Assembly (NCBI GenBank): GCA_009760855.2
Contig: WPIO01000006.1
Span: 8,629,001-8,693,000 of the forward strand
Reading direction: 5' to 3'
DNA length: 64,000 nt
From: Cristatella mucedo
Lineage: Eukaryota; Bryozoa; Phylactolaemata; Cristatellidae
The notes beneath the pieces were generated by a model. The model was not told where the DNA came from and searched no databases. It was given only the letters and a program-made list of their open reading frames with translations. The translations under genes were made by a program, and so were the position numbers. This document shows, piece by piece, positions 32,551 to 46,993 of the stretch. Position 1 is the first letter of the stretch. Every line of letters starts with the position of its first letter.

Positions 32551-34205
32551 ACGACAAAGGTGAGATAGGAACGCCCGTAGCGAAAACTCGACGGCCTCTC
32601 TAGCCATTTGAAGAAAGAAAGCTCCTGACTCCTCATGCAGAGAAGCATCTTGAGTCTCAAAGCGCAGCCGGAGGAGCCGCTACCGATGCCCTACGAGAGT
32701 CTAATCGTCTTACCCTTGATCGTCCTCTTCACGAGGCCGCCTGGGAGGGATGGAGTGTTCGTGGGGATGAGCTTTGCTTTGGGTTCACCCTATAGAAGGA
32801 GGCAGGTGTAGGGTAAAATCCTTAGCCTACTCTCTCTCTCTATATATATAAATATAGAGTACTGACAAAAAGATAATTCAAAATACGATTAACCATTAAT
32901 CATCAAGTATTAAAAAACGTTTCTCTTCTGGCTTCGTCTCCATCGAGGTCATGTTTTTCAATCAGTTCATATTTTTAAGAAGCATAATATTCATGCATTT
33001 TAGAACGGAATTTTTTTATTGATCAATTTCTAATTATAATACCATGCGTTAAGACAGGCATTAAAGCTAGGGAATCATATAATTTTCAAATGACGCAGAC
33101 CTCAGAAAAGTGTCGCGATTCTTAAAAAAGAGTTCTAATAAGAGAAAAATAAATGTGCTCATAGTTTCATATTGAAACACGTGCTCCAAAGCACAACTAT
33201 TGATTCACCTGATCTCTCTGTCTCTCATTATTTTTGTCCTCATTCGGTGAACTTCACAGCTGATTCGATGAATTGTTTGGTAAGGAAATATAAAGTGTTT
33301 TGTTTCCTTGCTGTCAGATGTGATAGAAATGCTCTTCGGAAGGATGAAAGCTCACCCTTCTTTTATAAACGGCCAGAAACACCTGCAAGCAGTTGCAATG
33401 ATCCAGATGTATCGGAGCTCTAAGTGGTGGCAAATAAACCGACTTTCAGCAACAGATTTTTAATCGTTGCAATATTTCTACGTTCATATGTGATACCTCT
33501 AGTCGCTACCCGACTTTTAGGCTTTTCAAAGCAGAGACAATATATCGAATACATTGAAAATCCGCATTGGCATGTCAGGTATTATTGCAGAAAAAGATCT
33601 CTTGCTTGCACGAAATAGTTGTTTTTCATTTTAATTTCTGTCCTGTTAGTTCGTAGCTGTAATATTGATAGTTCGTAAACGGTTTTAAATCAAAGTGAAT
33701 TTAAAATAGAACACCTGACAACTGCTATAGCTTTCTGGATACTAAGTGGGGTTAATTTGAGCTTCAGACTTTCTTCCAATTTTTTTAAGTCGTGGTGCTA
33801 TCAAATTAGATAGAAGCACGGGTATTATTTTACTTATGCTAGTAGACGTCAGCGGATTGCGTACCTTCGCAAATGCAAATGCAAGCTCTTTCGTCATCAA
33901 TTCATGACTTGGCCTGTATTACCTTACTTCAATTGCATTTGGATACTTTCGGAAAGGCTTGGTAACCTGTGATTCCGTGTCGGATTTTTTGATGATACCT
34001 TACACGTGTATGGCCATGCTGCGACCAGAAAGAATTGTATAAGTTTCGGAGGAATTGTCATATTTCAAAGTATGTAAAGTGAAAGATGAAATCGGTAAAT
34101 GCTTGTACTTAAATGATCCCACTTCATTAGGTCCTTTAGAATGTTTGAGTATAACCTGAGAGTGCATAACTCTTAGTCTGCTCTTTTTCACAGCAACAAT
34201 CACAA
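32551..34205. other. Non-coding, nothing recognised
   Basis: A CT run followed by a TA run lies at 32828-32852. The open frames 33172-33423 and 33424-33618 (plus) have no recognisable domain. Confidence 0.4.
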
Positions 34206-34224
34206 ACCGCACGCCATGCTGCTA

Positions 34225-34410
34225 CTAACCACATTTGCATGCTGACCCTGTGCATGTCACCCCTAACCATGTTATTCATGTTTATCAAGCGTGATATTAC
34301 TCACCATTCAATTGCATTTCACTTTACAGCAAATGTAAAGCGCCTAGAGAGATTAAGTTCTCTGAGGGTGCTTTATCAAGTGAATTATTAATGTTATTAT
34401 GGTTTCTGGT
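34225..34410 (+). mobile_element. L2-type LINE 3' tail, well preserved
   Basis: TGCTGACCCTGTGCATGTCA, CCCCTAACCATG, GCAAATGTAAAGCGCCTAG, GTTCTCTGAGGGTGCTTTAT and an ATT-rich end. The AAAGCGCC..GGGTGCTTT pair forms the terminal hairpin typical of L2-type 3' ends. Confidence 0.7.
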
Positions 34411-37322
34411 GAGGAATGAAATTAAGCTTGATGTTTTTATTTACTGATTTTATTTTACCAGGGAAGTAGCCTTATCTTACTTAAAAATTTATCGGTCAAA
34501 GGTTTTAGACGTATTTTTCATGCTTAGGGAAAGTATTTAGCAAAGTTAGGATTACGAGATTTTATCGTAATGTTTGGTGCACACGTATAGATAGTGTTAT
34601 AAGCCTAGCTACTACTCAGCACCATTGCCTGCCAGCACTAGATCAATACCATCCTCTATGCCTGAAGAAATGGACAGCATTTCAATTTGCAGTAACGGCC
34701 TAATGCTGCTCATTAACGCCAGATGAACCAGGAGGTTCCCTGCGACTCTCGTGGATGTTTAAAAGTGCTGCCCATTTGATTCAACGGCCTCGTTAATATC
34801 GGCAAAGTGGTATCGACTCTGCTCGCACCCTTGCCGCTGGAAGGATCCCCCACTGCAGAGCGTGAACTCACGAACTGGTTGCCAAGTGGGAGTGGTTGCC
34901 TAAGTGCATCGCTGAGACAGGGATGGATTAAAGCCGGCATTCGGTTACAACTTTTAGAAATAACTGAAATCAAATGACTCGTTTTTGAGCCCAAAACTTG
35001 GTCACCTTACTTGCGAGATTGTTACAATGATTGTTTTTTTCTAAGGAAATGCTTAGTAAATCTACCAATTATAGCAAATGGAATCGCTTTCAAACCATTG
35101 CGATATACGTCTTTCTGTGCAGCTCTATTTAAGTGTGGGCAGAGCTCCAAGCTAGCGTTACGCTTCATGATACTTGTAACCGAAACAGAAGTTGGAGCTT
35201 CGGGGCACAATATCAGCTTAAGTATCTCATACCTTAATGCCGTATGGAGGCTGACGTAAGACTGAGGGCATGACTTGAGTTCTCCGAGGGTGCTTTATCA
35301 AGTGTGTTGTTAACATTATCATGACATATCCGTAAGCAATCATTTACCTGTTCGCACTAATTTCGCCATAACTTCAAGATCAAGAAACTTATTGTTTCTT
35401 CGTCTGCCAATATCGGCACCTGACCTCATGGCTGGATATAAATACAAATTATTTGCCTTAACACGAGAGGAAGCCTTTTATGGTATGACATATTTGAAAA
35501 ACCTTTCTCGAACGCCATACAGTATTTGCCTCGTCCCAAGCGTCAGATTGAAAGATCTCTGGAACCCCACGTGATTTACAGTGCCATAGGAATACAGAAA
35601 CGTCATAACCAAAGCGTGATTTAATGCATGAAAATGAGACTACTCTACAAATGGTTTCTAATGGGGCCAGTGGAAACGTTGATTGCGTTCATGAATGTCT
35701 CAAAGATTAGGAACTAACATCGAGCAAACTGGTAGTTAAAAGGAGCAGCCGGTTGATTATTCGTAGGCTTACTTAGTTTTACGTATCAGAAGTTTTGAAC
35801 GACAGAACTTTGTATAGATATTTTGCAAATGCGGGTTTGGCATGTGGTCGAATGCGCCTAGATTTTTCCTGGTATTTTAGGAAATTTATTGACAGTTTCT
35901 ACGGGAGCTGAATGCATTTAATAAGCTCTGAAAGATGATCTCGTAAAAAAATATAAGCACAGAAAAAACGTCAGCCAAATAGTAAATACAACCTTCTTTT
36001 GCATAATGCTTACTGCGATTGTAATATAATTCACGAACGCGAGCTGCTAAATTTACCGGTGGCACTTCCAAGGACATCGTGTTACATGTGGTAGCAGTGG
36101 GCTTGGTAGTTAAAACTCACACATTTTTATAAAAAAAGGTAGTCATTTTATATGCAAGAACTGTGCAGTTTGGTACACGTGCAGGGTGCGGCAGAAATGA
36201 TGTCCTGGAGCAAGCGATGGACAGTAATCGCAGAGCATTGCACTAATTCACTGTTATTACAGAATAAAAAATATTTAATCAGCCATGTACCATTAACTTT
36301 AAGAGAAAGAGTCATATAAATAGCTAAGCTAACAAGGTACGTACGCTTACATTGGTCACTTTCGCGGGTTTTTCCCACCAGTGAGCAACAGCTAGCAAGT
36401 CAGCTGCGACTTCTGATCACGCAACTTCCGTTTACCGTACGCACGGAAACAGAAAACTATTGTTACAGAAAATTAAAATTTACTTGTAGCTACCCGAAGC
36501 GAGAAAGAGAGCCACAATAAAAAACACGGTAGTCGTGTATTCAGAGAGCGAAAGCAATATCAAAAATCGTGCCTGTGATTCGTTCTCTGTCGCCAATAGT
36601 AGTCCCTTTGTAGATGACATCAAAGTGGGCTCTTAAAACGGCGAGGTGGCATTACAATTGCACTGGATTTTGAGCTATTTTACTAGCTCTGATAGGGAAT
36701 TATTTCTTTGGCTCACGGAACCTAGGTATCAACTGATGACACATTTTGCAATTGCGAAGTAAGGCAGCTTTAGTGCAGCAGCTTCAGTTAGAATGCTTTT
36801 TCACGTTGGCTTTCAATTTTAAATTATTTCCGTTGCCATTACGTGGTGAAGCTTATTAGCCTAGAAATAGTCATTTTGTAGATATCGAAGGCAGACATTG
36901 GATTTTTGTAAAGCACTACTGCTCCGCGGTACGACTACTGATACTTCTCTGCGGTCACGTGCTTCGCGGCTGCCTCAGTCACGCACCTGAAACAGTGGGC
37001 TCAGTAAAGAACTAGGGACTTACTTAGATATGAAACTTTCTATTGCTTAACCCTATTGCTACCAAGATAATCAGCTACTCTGCAATGCTCCAAGAGAGGC
37101 TCTCGCAATCCATATCTGGTTGCCCAACCAGAATTAAACCATAAAATAATAAACCAATCTTCCGATTTTCCAAGCGGGCTAGCATTGGGATAGAAACACA
37201 ACCCTGGCCAGGCAGACGGAAGACAACGGAAAGTACCCCCAGCTACGACAAATTCGGCTGATCAGCCTTTAGGTCAGGTTGACGAAGCATCCAGTAAGTA
37301 TCCGATGCCTCTAAGAAAAAAA
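34411..37322. other. Non-coding apart from one LINE tail trace
   Basis: A short L2-type tail trace (GAGTTCTCCGAGGGTGCTTT then ATCAAGTG) lies at about 35275-35310. Frames of 60-93 codons (for example 34713-34994 minus and 35011-35259 plus) have no recognisable domain. Confidence 0.4.
35240..35325 (+). mobile_element. L2-type LINE tail fragment
   Basis: Only the terminal part survives: GAGTTCTCCGAGGGTGCTTT followed by ATCAAGTGTGTTGTTAAC. Confidence 0.5.
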
Positions 37323-37323
37323 A

Positions 37324-37398
37324 TATTAGCTGATTTAGCAGCTTTATTTTTATAGCGGCAGGAGAACCTTAACGGCTATCTGCACTAAGCTTGTAAAG
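37324..37398 (-). mobile_element. SINE, left part (interrupted by hAT element)
   Basis: Minus-strand SINE 3' half: TAGCTGATTTAGCAGC, TTTTTATAGCGGCAG, CCTTAACGGCTATC. It stops within the word corresponding to CTTGCAG, exactly where the right-hand part begins at about 39636. Confidence 0.65.
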
Positions 37399-39635
37399 CC
37401 AGTATTTTTGTAAAGCTTTTTAATGTTTGCAATTTTTAAAAACAGCTGTTAACAGCTTTTTTTTACTGTTTTTTGCACTTTTTCACAAATTATACAGTCT
37501 CGCTTATTTATTTTAGATGAAAACCATTTTAATTGTATATCTTTTGCAATAAGTTCTAAATAAATAAATGTTTACTTCTTGTCCTTATTTTGTACAGAAA
37601 TTCTTACAGACCAAAAATAATTTTAAAAGTCCGTCGATGTCGGTTTAATGGATAAAATTGAGTTGTAAGATTTCTGGAGATTTTCATTCCACTAGCCAGA
37701 GTTTCTGAAGAGCATGAATTAGGGCTTGAGCCGTTTGAAACCATCTTACCCCCGACTGTAAGTGGTCATTCATGTTTTTGACGTAACCAATTTAATTCAT
37801 CTTGAAGACAAGAATTCAAGCTTCAGCATTATTTGACGACCGTTTGACGACAACTTCTACATCGTTGACAAAAAAAGACGAGACACTAGATTTTCTGGGA
37901 AATTTTGCATAGTTTTTGACCGGGCGACTGATGGATCTGTGAGACTGCTCAGGAGGTTCATGACATCCTTATTCAAGCGCTCTTTAACGTGACACTTTAA
38001 ATTTTCCATGAGCTAGGAACTTATTATTTGGGCTAGAGAGCTTGGTAAACATGAATTAAAAAATTAAGTTAGCACTCTTCAACGTTACATCTTCTCGACT
38101 AAAACTCTCAACAGCAAGTTTTGCAGGTTTCATTGCTTTTAGACGAGTTATTAGAGTTCCAAATTCGATGTCTCAATAATTTCAAGAGCCTTTAATTAAA
38201 TAAGCGTCTCGCAGATGGCTATTTCTTTCTGTAATAGAGGCTCTAACTTTTCTGAAAGTGAATTCCAGCCAGTCTTGCCGTCAATATGCTGTTTAATCTT
38301 ACGTGCAAGCTTATCTTTTAATTTAGATTGAAAGGCATTATTTCAAACAGTTAATTGTATGATGAATTTGACAAACTTGCTTGATTTTGTAAGCAGATTG
38401 TAGAAAAATACATCTTTTTTAATGTATGATCGATAATCCCTTTCTAGTCAGAACGTGCTACAAAACTGTCCGTTTCATCAATATCGTCACTATCCAGATT
38501 TTAATAGACCACCCCAGTACTCTTCATTTACAATATGTCACATACTTCAAGATGCACACCATAGTAAAAGCAGAATTTTCCTATGACATCGATGTGGCTA
38601 ATACATTTCTTATTTACTGCAGAGCCGTTCTGAGTATATCTCTTCAAATCTCTCTCCATTTTTATTCCGAAACGCTCAAATTCTGTTTCATTGATTCGAT
38701 CATATCGAGAGCAGTGCATGAACAAAATATGTCAAAAAGACCAGTCTTGATTGTCTTAAGTCGTCTCTATCATGAATGTTGACAACGCAGAACTGACGTC
38801 CTCTTACTGTGAAGTATTCCTCCAACAGTCATGCTAAACTGTACTTCTCTCTCAAATTTTCCCTTGATGTCGGTGATCGTTTTGTTTCTCTTTCCTTCGT
38901 AATCATCACATACCAGCCTCATCACATCGCTTCTGTTCGCTGGAAGTTTAAATCCATCCTGTGAGATTTATTTCCGTATATAGTCGTTTATAGTGATGAC
39001 TTTTAATCGATATTCCATCAATAGCCAGAGCAGTAACTTTCTCGTTCAGAACCCTTTGCCCGGGAAATCAGCAATCATTTTTGCTCTCTTAATGTTCACG
39101 ATCTCCTTTGATGTACACCCTCCAGATAATTCATCAAAATTAGTTCCACGTTTCTTCAGATGATTAATCAATGTTGCCATGGATTTTCCAGAGCATTTAA
39201 TAGTTTTAAAGCGTCGTCCACATTAACCTTCTAGCTCTTTTGTACTTGAACTCTTTCGTTATGCTGCGTATTTTCAAACTGAAGACGTGGTTGAAAAATA
39301 ATACCAATTTTTTGGGCCGCAAAATGAATTTAATTAACATCTTCCTTAAATTTTGAAAAATTACACTTAAATTTTTGTTTTTGGAAAATTTGATAAAATC
39401 ATTACAAATCTTTTAAACACTCAAAAAAGAAATTTAAAAAAACATATTTTGGTGACTCATTTCATATCCATTAGGAAAGTTGGAGCTTCAGCTGTAGTAT
39501 ACTTTTACTTGAAAATTTCCTTTAGAAACATTTAAGCTGCTAGAAAAGCATCAGTGCATCGTTTTTTATTTTGGGTAAAAATCAGCTGTTTTACTATTAC
39601 AGTTAAGCAGTTACTAGAAATCCAAACCATCACCC
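37399..39635 (-). pseudogene. hAT-superfamily transposase relic
   Basis: The minus strand carries a decayed hAT transposase in order. A BED-finger-like CSGKSMATLINHLKKRG lies near 39150-39210. VTALAIDGISIKSHHYKRLY follows near 39020-39070. SDVMRLVCDDYEGKRNKT with KFEREVQFSMTV lies near 38840-38970. A degraded EYFTVRGRQFCVVNIHDRDD-like block is near 38780-38830. A C-terminal KPTSTD, then FSVRISVQNK-like text near 37560-37640, corresponds to the hAT dimerisation region. Several frameshifts and stops break it, including TGA after DFPGKGF, so no active enzyme is possible. It is flanked by two halves of one SINE, indicating insertion into it. Confidence 0.75.
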
Positions 39636-39740
39636 CTTGCAGCTGCAAATAAATGATCACCCACTGGATTGCAGGATTCTAAGTCATGTCTTCAGTCGTG
39701 AGGAGCGAGCCCCTTACCTCCTTTGCTATTACGGCTCTTA
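39636..39740 (-). mobile_element. SINE, right part (interrupted by hAT element)
   Basis: CTTGCAGCTGCAAATAAATG, then ATCACCCACTGGATTGCAGG, TCTTCAGTCGTGAGGAGCGA, and a TATTACGGCTC end match the tRNA-like half of the minus-strand SINE copies at 47.7 and 55.1 kb. Confidence 0.65.
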
Positions 39741-42700
39741 CATATACCCAGCTACCAAACTAAAGTCAAATCATGAAAAGAAAAGCCCTGTCACGTGGTA
39801 GGCGTGCGTGACGATCGTAGCGCTAGAACAGCAAGGCGCCGCTTGCGAATTTGATTTGAAGCCATGAAAGCCGTATTTAAACGAAGAATGAAAATTTGCA
39901 GAATTAGAGAAGGCCGTAAATTCAAGCCGTAACCTCAGGCCATAGATTCCGGACCGATGCAGAATTTAGTACTATTTTCAATGACTAAAGCTCTGCCTCA
40001 ACCTCTGATTGTTAGGTAAAGTTATGATTGTCGTGCTACTAATCGTTAGACAGGTAGATAAGTATGTCGGCAGAGCGGGCAGCCCTGTGATTGCAATCGG
40101 TTATAGACTGAAATCATGGCAAAACTTTAGATTATATTTAAAAATAGTAATATTGTTGCACTGTTTGAGGCGGCGTAATTGCTTTAGTCTCCACCGCTCA
40201 TGACCAGAGTTAGTAAACACGTAACCTTATTGTTTAAATATACAGATATAAAAAAGCATTAATAAACATGCTTATGTATTTATGGATAGTAATAATTATA
40301 GTAACTCTTTTGCATTGCGCCTTGAATAACCAAACCTCAATTTGGATGCTTTTGACTCCTCCAAGAGAATCAAGTGGCAAAGTGCACTTGTTGGAATTTT
40401 ACTTTATTTAGATCACGAAGTAAAGTACATCATTATTACATGCTTTTGAAAATATTTGCGATATTGTGTATACCAATATTAAATATCAATATATCTATAT
40501 TATGAGTCACCCTTACACTATGGCAATTCCTCGTCCATATCTGCTGAATCCCCCGCGTGATGCGGACGTTTCATTCAAATGCGTTAGCTTGTAAATGCCA
40601 CTGTGAACTCTGCAGCATGCATGATTCATTTATCGACGTTAAAACTTAGCGGTAAAACCTGAACTTCATTTTAGCCAGAGGCTTTGGTATAAATGATTCA
40701 GGAATTATTTCCAAACTGGTCTGCATTGAGGCAAAAAGCCATTGTTTACGACGTGAGAGCCGGGTATTCCTCGGAACTAGATGATAGCAAGTTGTTAGAA
40801 ATTTCAAAAAAGCTTAGGCTGAAATAAATGTTACATCCTAGGAACCTCAAGCTTTATTAGCAGGCGACGTGCCGTTTTAAGTTCTGGAGCCTGGAAGGTA
40901 GCACCAAAAAAGTTGCTTCGCATAGCAGCTCAATACCATAACCCGACAAACTCCAATGCTCGTGAAACTCTCCAAGAATCCAGAAAATACGGAGGTTCTC
41001 ATTAATCGGGTGTAACGAGGAGACATCCTTAAATCAAATAGGTCAACCTTGAAAAAAATTATACCCGGTTACCTGTCTAACAAGCTGGATGATATTAATC
41101 TCAGCTTTTGCTCAGTGGCCGGTACAATCGCACACGGTTGACCATGTGTCTGTCTATCACAGTAGACTGTCATGGTCAGAGTCAAGAGACTCTCCGTATT
41201 AAAGACAGGGAAGTGACTTTTTCAAGGCGACTGCCGGTTCATTCCTCAGCTTGGGCTGCTAATATATGGTGCCTAATTGGTCGTCGATTGTCTTCCGGTC
41301 GTTGGGTGTCTTTGCATTGTTTTTAAGCATCCATGATATCAAGGGGAATTGACTAAAATACTTGCAACTGGAGTATCGTTGTCCTTTCTTGCCTCACGTT
41401 ATCAGGCAGAATTTGTGCTACCGTTGGACACGAACTTTCCTTTGAACAGTAGGAGCGGCTAAGGGCCAGGATGCCTGATCGTAGAAATCGTGAACCCCTA
41501 CTGCCTCCTTGCTGAAACCTGTAACTAGATACGGGATCGTCTTTTGGCGTCTGTAAAATTTTTGAGGGCTACAGTCCACGGCGAAGTACGCACACAAGTC
41601 ATCGGGTGCACCTCGGCAACATTGGATCAGCTTTCACGACCTCGACTGACCTCGGCTCCACTCTCGGCCAGGTGGAAATCGCGACTGCATGCTCTTCGTG
41701 AGTCACGCACATGTCACGGTCTCTTAAGAGGCTCCAAGATGCAAAAGCTTAGACATGCTCGTGCCATCCCACCGCCTACTAAATCTCGGATCGCCTTTTG
41801 ACGGCAGTGATTGCGGTAGCTCAATACGCAGTATATTGCTCACGTTAGTATTTACTTGCGAGGTTGCTTCAAGAGGCTTCCGGAAAACCAATGCCCATGG
41901 ATGCTGTCAGATAGCCTTGTACCCTTGAGTATGGTAATGTGCCAGAGGCTCACAGAAAGGTCCTAGCACCATCGGAGGTCGTGCTCGCTCTGCTCGTATA
42001 ACATCGACCACTTGAGGTATTCTACTGAGATTATACACAGTTGGTCCTGTTGTTATTTTTATTTGTACACTGGTGAAATTAATTTGCTGCTTCAGTTAGG
42101 TGCGCCATACTATGGTCAATAATAAATCTACAAACTGAATTTAATGCCTTCGAGATTTCACCTTTTATGATACCCTGATTTTGCATATCAAGTTCAGCAT
42201 CTAGGGCCTAATTCTTTGGAATTATTTCAATTGCGTAGCCTCATTATTAGTTGGTAATGTGAATGATCTTTTATTATATTCAGTGCATTTTAAAAATAGG
42301 TTGAGTTTAATAATGGCATCGTGATTTATCTTTTCAAGCAGCCATTATTAGCCGAATAAATCATGGTCAGCATAAGCGAGCACTGAAACAAGCCACTACT
42401 AGACCTACGCGATCACAGCTTTTTAAGAAAGAATAAACCGGAGAGTTTCTGAAGACACGGATTACACGACTTCCAGCATTGGTTGGCTTTAAACATTCAG
42501 ACAGCAGTAGGATATTCCTTATCGTCGTGATTTACTGTGCAGGCACGAGGGGAAAAAAGGTGGAAACTGTTGCATGTTTACTTGCATAGCGAAGGTCATG
42601 CCAATATCTCCGAAAACGACGAAATTTTAGGTCACAAACTAAGTCCATTTCTATACACTCATTACACTCTTGCACTTTCCCGCGTTGAGCGATCGTGCTG

Positions 42701-44097
42701 GCGTCTTCCTATTGGATTATAATCTGCTAAAATCTCTTGTCGTCGCTAACTTTGCGAATCTCTGCACACTAAATTTTATTTTCCGGAATTTGATTTGGAG
42801 CCAAAGAAGCGTGCCTAAGACTTTTAATTATATATCTCTTTGATTGCCTGTCCAAGAGGAACTGCTCAAACAGGGTGCAGGCTGCTAGTCGTGCGACGAC
42901 ATAGAGCACAGTCATTTTTGTCACGTATCCCTAAGCAATGGTATTATGCAAGTGTCATCACTGTTCGATAGGCTAGCAGCTGCTCACTGGGTTGCAGGAT
43001 GCTCGTTCCTGATCTCAACCTTAAACTATCCACCGAGCCGTTTTGGATCTTCTAATAGTGCCTGGCTTATTAGCAATTCAGAGTTGCTGGCTGGTCCTGT
43101 CCAGTTGCACGACCAATGCATTCAGTAAGCTGTACTCACATGAAAAGCATGAGCATCCCACCAGATAATCAGGTTTTATAAATCAATAATCACTATCCTG
43201 GCTACCAACATAACTCGAAGCCAAGCAATAAGAGGGCTCTCTGAGAGGGGGGGGGAAGTCAAGCAGCGCACCAGCCCGCAGCTTTCTCCGGCTTGATTTC
43301 GATGTTGGTTGCTGAACTCACTGTAAGCTCGCGATCAATCAAGAGATTCAAAAGGAATCTTGTTACAGACATTCAAGACTTGTAACAATTGCATTGGCAC
43401 CGGTCAGTGCCAAGCTTTCTGGAGCATTTCAGCTGCTCATCGATCGATGACTGTACCATTATGCTCAGCAGCTCGACAATTGCTGACTGCTTATTGGTCA
43501 GTTTTGCTGGATCGCTGCTCACTTCGAGGTCTTCATACCGAGCATCGACAAACACTGCTCAAAAATTGGCATTTGCACGTGAAGTCCTCGCAGCATCTGC
43601 CAGATGGCGACTTGTCTTGAGGGTCGCAGCGGAAAGTCCTCTTGACGCACACCTTGGCTTTATTCATTGCGGCCCAAATCCCGAGGATGCGAGCTCGAAG
43701 GGTGCTGCAATGTATATGCCTAGCGAAGTCAGGCATGAAGCAGCCGAAGAATGTGCTCTCTAATGCAATGGCGGCTCTCTATAGAATCACTTGGCGATTC
43801 CATGTCCTCGGTGAAGGCTAAGCAGTCGTCGTAGCAAGCCTTGCAGACCCGCATCGAGCTTTCTAGCTATTGCTGGGGAGGACAGAGGAAATGAGTGATT
43901 GGCTGCTCCTAGTGTGAGTTTTGCACAAGTGCAGTGCGCTTCAGCGATGTCTAGTTGAGTAAGCCATACGGGGCACATCTTAAAGTCTCAATACCCGTAA
44001 TGCCGCCAGCATCCTACTATTCCCTGGCGGGGTTTCAAAACGCCCTTGTGTTAGAACTGCGTGGGCTCATCCAGGAATAGGATCCGGCTCAGTTGAT
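39741..44097. other. Non-coding, nothing recognised
   Basis: Frames such as 41108-41326, 41544-41801 and 43389-43763 (plus) were considered. None has a recognisable domain, a clear splice context or a repeated family match. A run of nine G occurs near 43247-43255. Confidence 0.4.
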
Positions 44098-44263
44098 TGC
44101 CCCTGAATCTTAGCTTAGGAGATAAGCTGCTCGCACTTCATGACTCATGTCCCGAGTTCGAATCCTGCAGTGGACGATTCTCTATTGCTCACAGCAAGCG
44201 GCAGTGATAGCCGTTAAGGCTCTTCTACTACTACATAAATGAGGCTATTGAATCAGCCAACCT
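44098..44263 (+). mobile_element. tRNA-derived SINE
   Basis: GAGTTCGAATCCTGCAGTGG as B-box region, then CAGCAAGCGGCAGTGATAGC, CGTTAAGG and ATAAATGAGGCTATTGAATC with a CAGCCAACC end. Plus strand, moderately diverged. Confidence 0.75.
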
Positions 44264-46040
44264 TAAATATCACAGACTGTCACCCTAATAATTATCATAA
44301 CATATTTGTATAACTTGCTCAGAGAACTAACTATATTTCCAAGCACTTTATCATACGCTTGCTTACGTGATATGCAAAACAGACTTGTAAAGACTTGTAA
44401 GACTTGTATTCTGTCTGGTTTCCTTGTTGCCCTTCCTCCGTTGCGACATTCACGGGCTTGTACTAATGACACGCACCCAATATCTAGGCTAAAGTGGATA
44501 TTACTAACAGGGTTACATTCAAATTGCAGCACTAGCTTTACCAGACCACACTGAAACGCACTAATTTCAAATGAACATAGCTGCTGGTATGCATATAAAT
44601 AAATATGTGAAGCATAAATGGAAATACCTTACTGACTTTCTTGAACTGGCCTTTTCGTTGCATTCGCTGAATGGTATGGCGGCTACAATGACGGCGGCAC
44701 AAATTTCTCACCGACGAGCACTGTCCGCACGACCAAAAATTTGCAAGCTTGCAGGCCATCTAGAATCTGACAGAATGATTATAGATGCCGTAGTGAAGCA
44801 ATCAGCTAACATGAAGCTAAACTTCCGCCTTACCTAAGGCTGAAGCACAGCAGAGTGCTATCACCAAAATCCTACCCATGCTTTAATCCTTCAAGCTAGT
44901 TCGGGCTAGCTATCTCGGCCGGTGGCAGACTCCCGCTACATTCGAGAAACTCTAGCTGGCATTGGCTGGGTTCATTACTTTTATAGGGCGCGAAACACGA
45001 TATCTTAGATCGAGCTGAAGCGGGTCCGCCCTTGGTTTGTTGTTTACATGCCAGCTGCGGGCAGCACCGGCTGGCCTGCTCGTTCATAGCCCAAGAGCAG
45101 GTGCTTGGCACATCCGACTGTAGCTGCATCATCCGCAGTCCTCTAAGCAATATAGCCCACAGCTACTCAAGGGCCACTTGCCTGCCTGGCTACATTTTTA
45201 ATGAACTTTACCCATGATTATGTGCATCTCTCCACTGGGCGACTGCAGCAGTCTATTAGCAAGCAGCTTGGCTTGCACCAGTCATTATCGCTCAAACAGC
45301 AAAGAAGCTTTTTTTTTCAATTAAGCATGACGCTGTGGCAGTGTAAAGAGTAAATGTTTGGTGAGAGAGCTCCCTCTACGGGTATAAATAGTTCGCACCC
45401 AGGTAAACATCCTGCGCAGGCCACCCTTGGCGCCTAATGGTCTCATCCTCCCGCAGGCTCGCCGTTCTCCTTGGCCGGGCATGCAGCAGGTGCTGTATGC
45501 GATGTATTGAGCATATCATCACTGAAAAAGAAGCGCACACGGTTCGTTTTCCGGTTCGTGCATTTTAGCCGGAAGCAAGAACTCCGCTTCGTTTCGATTC
45601 CCATGACGAGTTAAGCGGTCGGCTGAGCAACCGATGTTATCCGGGTGGCAGCGGCGGCTGGCAACCTCGTGCAGGCTTTTCCATGCCACTAGGTCGGCAC
45701 CGATGCATGCACGTGCGCTCGCATCGCTGTATGCAGCAGGGTGTGTTTTTGGGGTTTCGAGTTTTATGGTAGTAGTGGCCTTTAGCTTTATTTGACGGCT
45801 GAGGCAACTGTTAAGGAGCCATACGTAAACACTTCGGACTTCGGCTCCAGTCGAAGCCGATGCTAGTTTTCTCGCCGCTCTTGTGCTAAGCGAGAAACAA
45901 AATTAAGAAAATAGCCCAAGAGGGTCATTGCGTAACATGGATTGTGACGTCGATTGCTGAGAAGGTCGTGATTCAGTTCAGAGATCTGCGAGACTTTATC
46001 TTGTGTGCATATAAACGGATAAATAAATAAATAATATGTA
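44264..46040. other. Non-coding, nothing recognised
   Basis: Frames 44571-44837 (plus) and 44896-45150 (minus) have no recognisable domain. GC content rises around 45.4-45.75 kb without an identifiable gene. Confidence 0.4.
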
Positions 46041-46842
<802 letters not shown>

Positions 46843-46993
46843 CGCAGGGTCTTAGCACAGGAGGTAAGTTCTCTCGACCCACGTGGCCACGGGCTCAAGG
46901 CTTGCAGTTAGAGATCCTGTATCGTCTACGGCGAGCCGTAGTGATAGCCGGCAAGGCATTTCTGCAGCTGCTCAAATGAAGCTGATAATCCAT
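46843..46993 (+). mobile_element. tRNA-derived SINE, diverged
   Basis: GTCTTAGCACAGGAGGTAAG, a weakened B box (GGCTCAAGGCTTGCAG), GGCGAGCCGTAGTGATAGCC and AAATGAAGCTGATAATCC correspond in order to the SINE family. Confidence 0.6.

Noticed and set aside
38426-38782. 118-codon plus-strand ORF
   Set aside because: Antisense to the hAT transposase relic, whose minus-strand reading gives recognisable motifs.
43389-43763. 124-codon plus-strand ORF
   Set aside because: Serine/alanine-rich with no domain, overlapping other open frames. No splice or promoter support.
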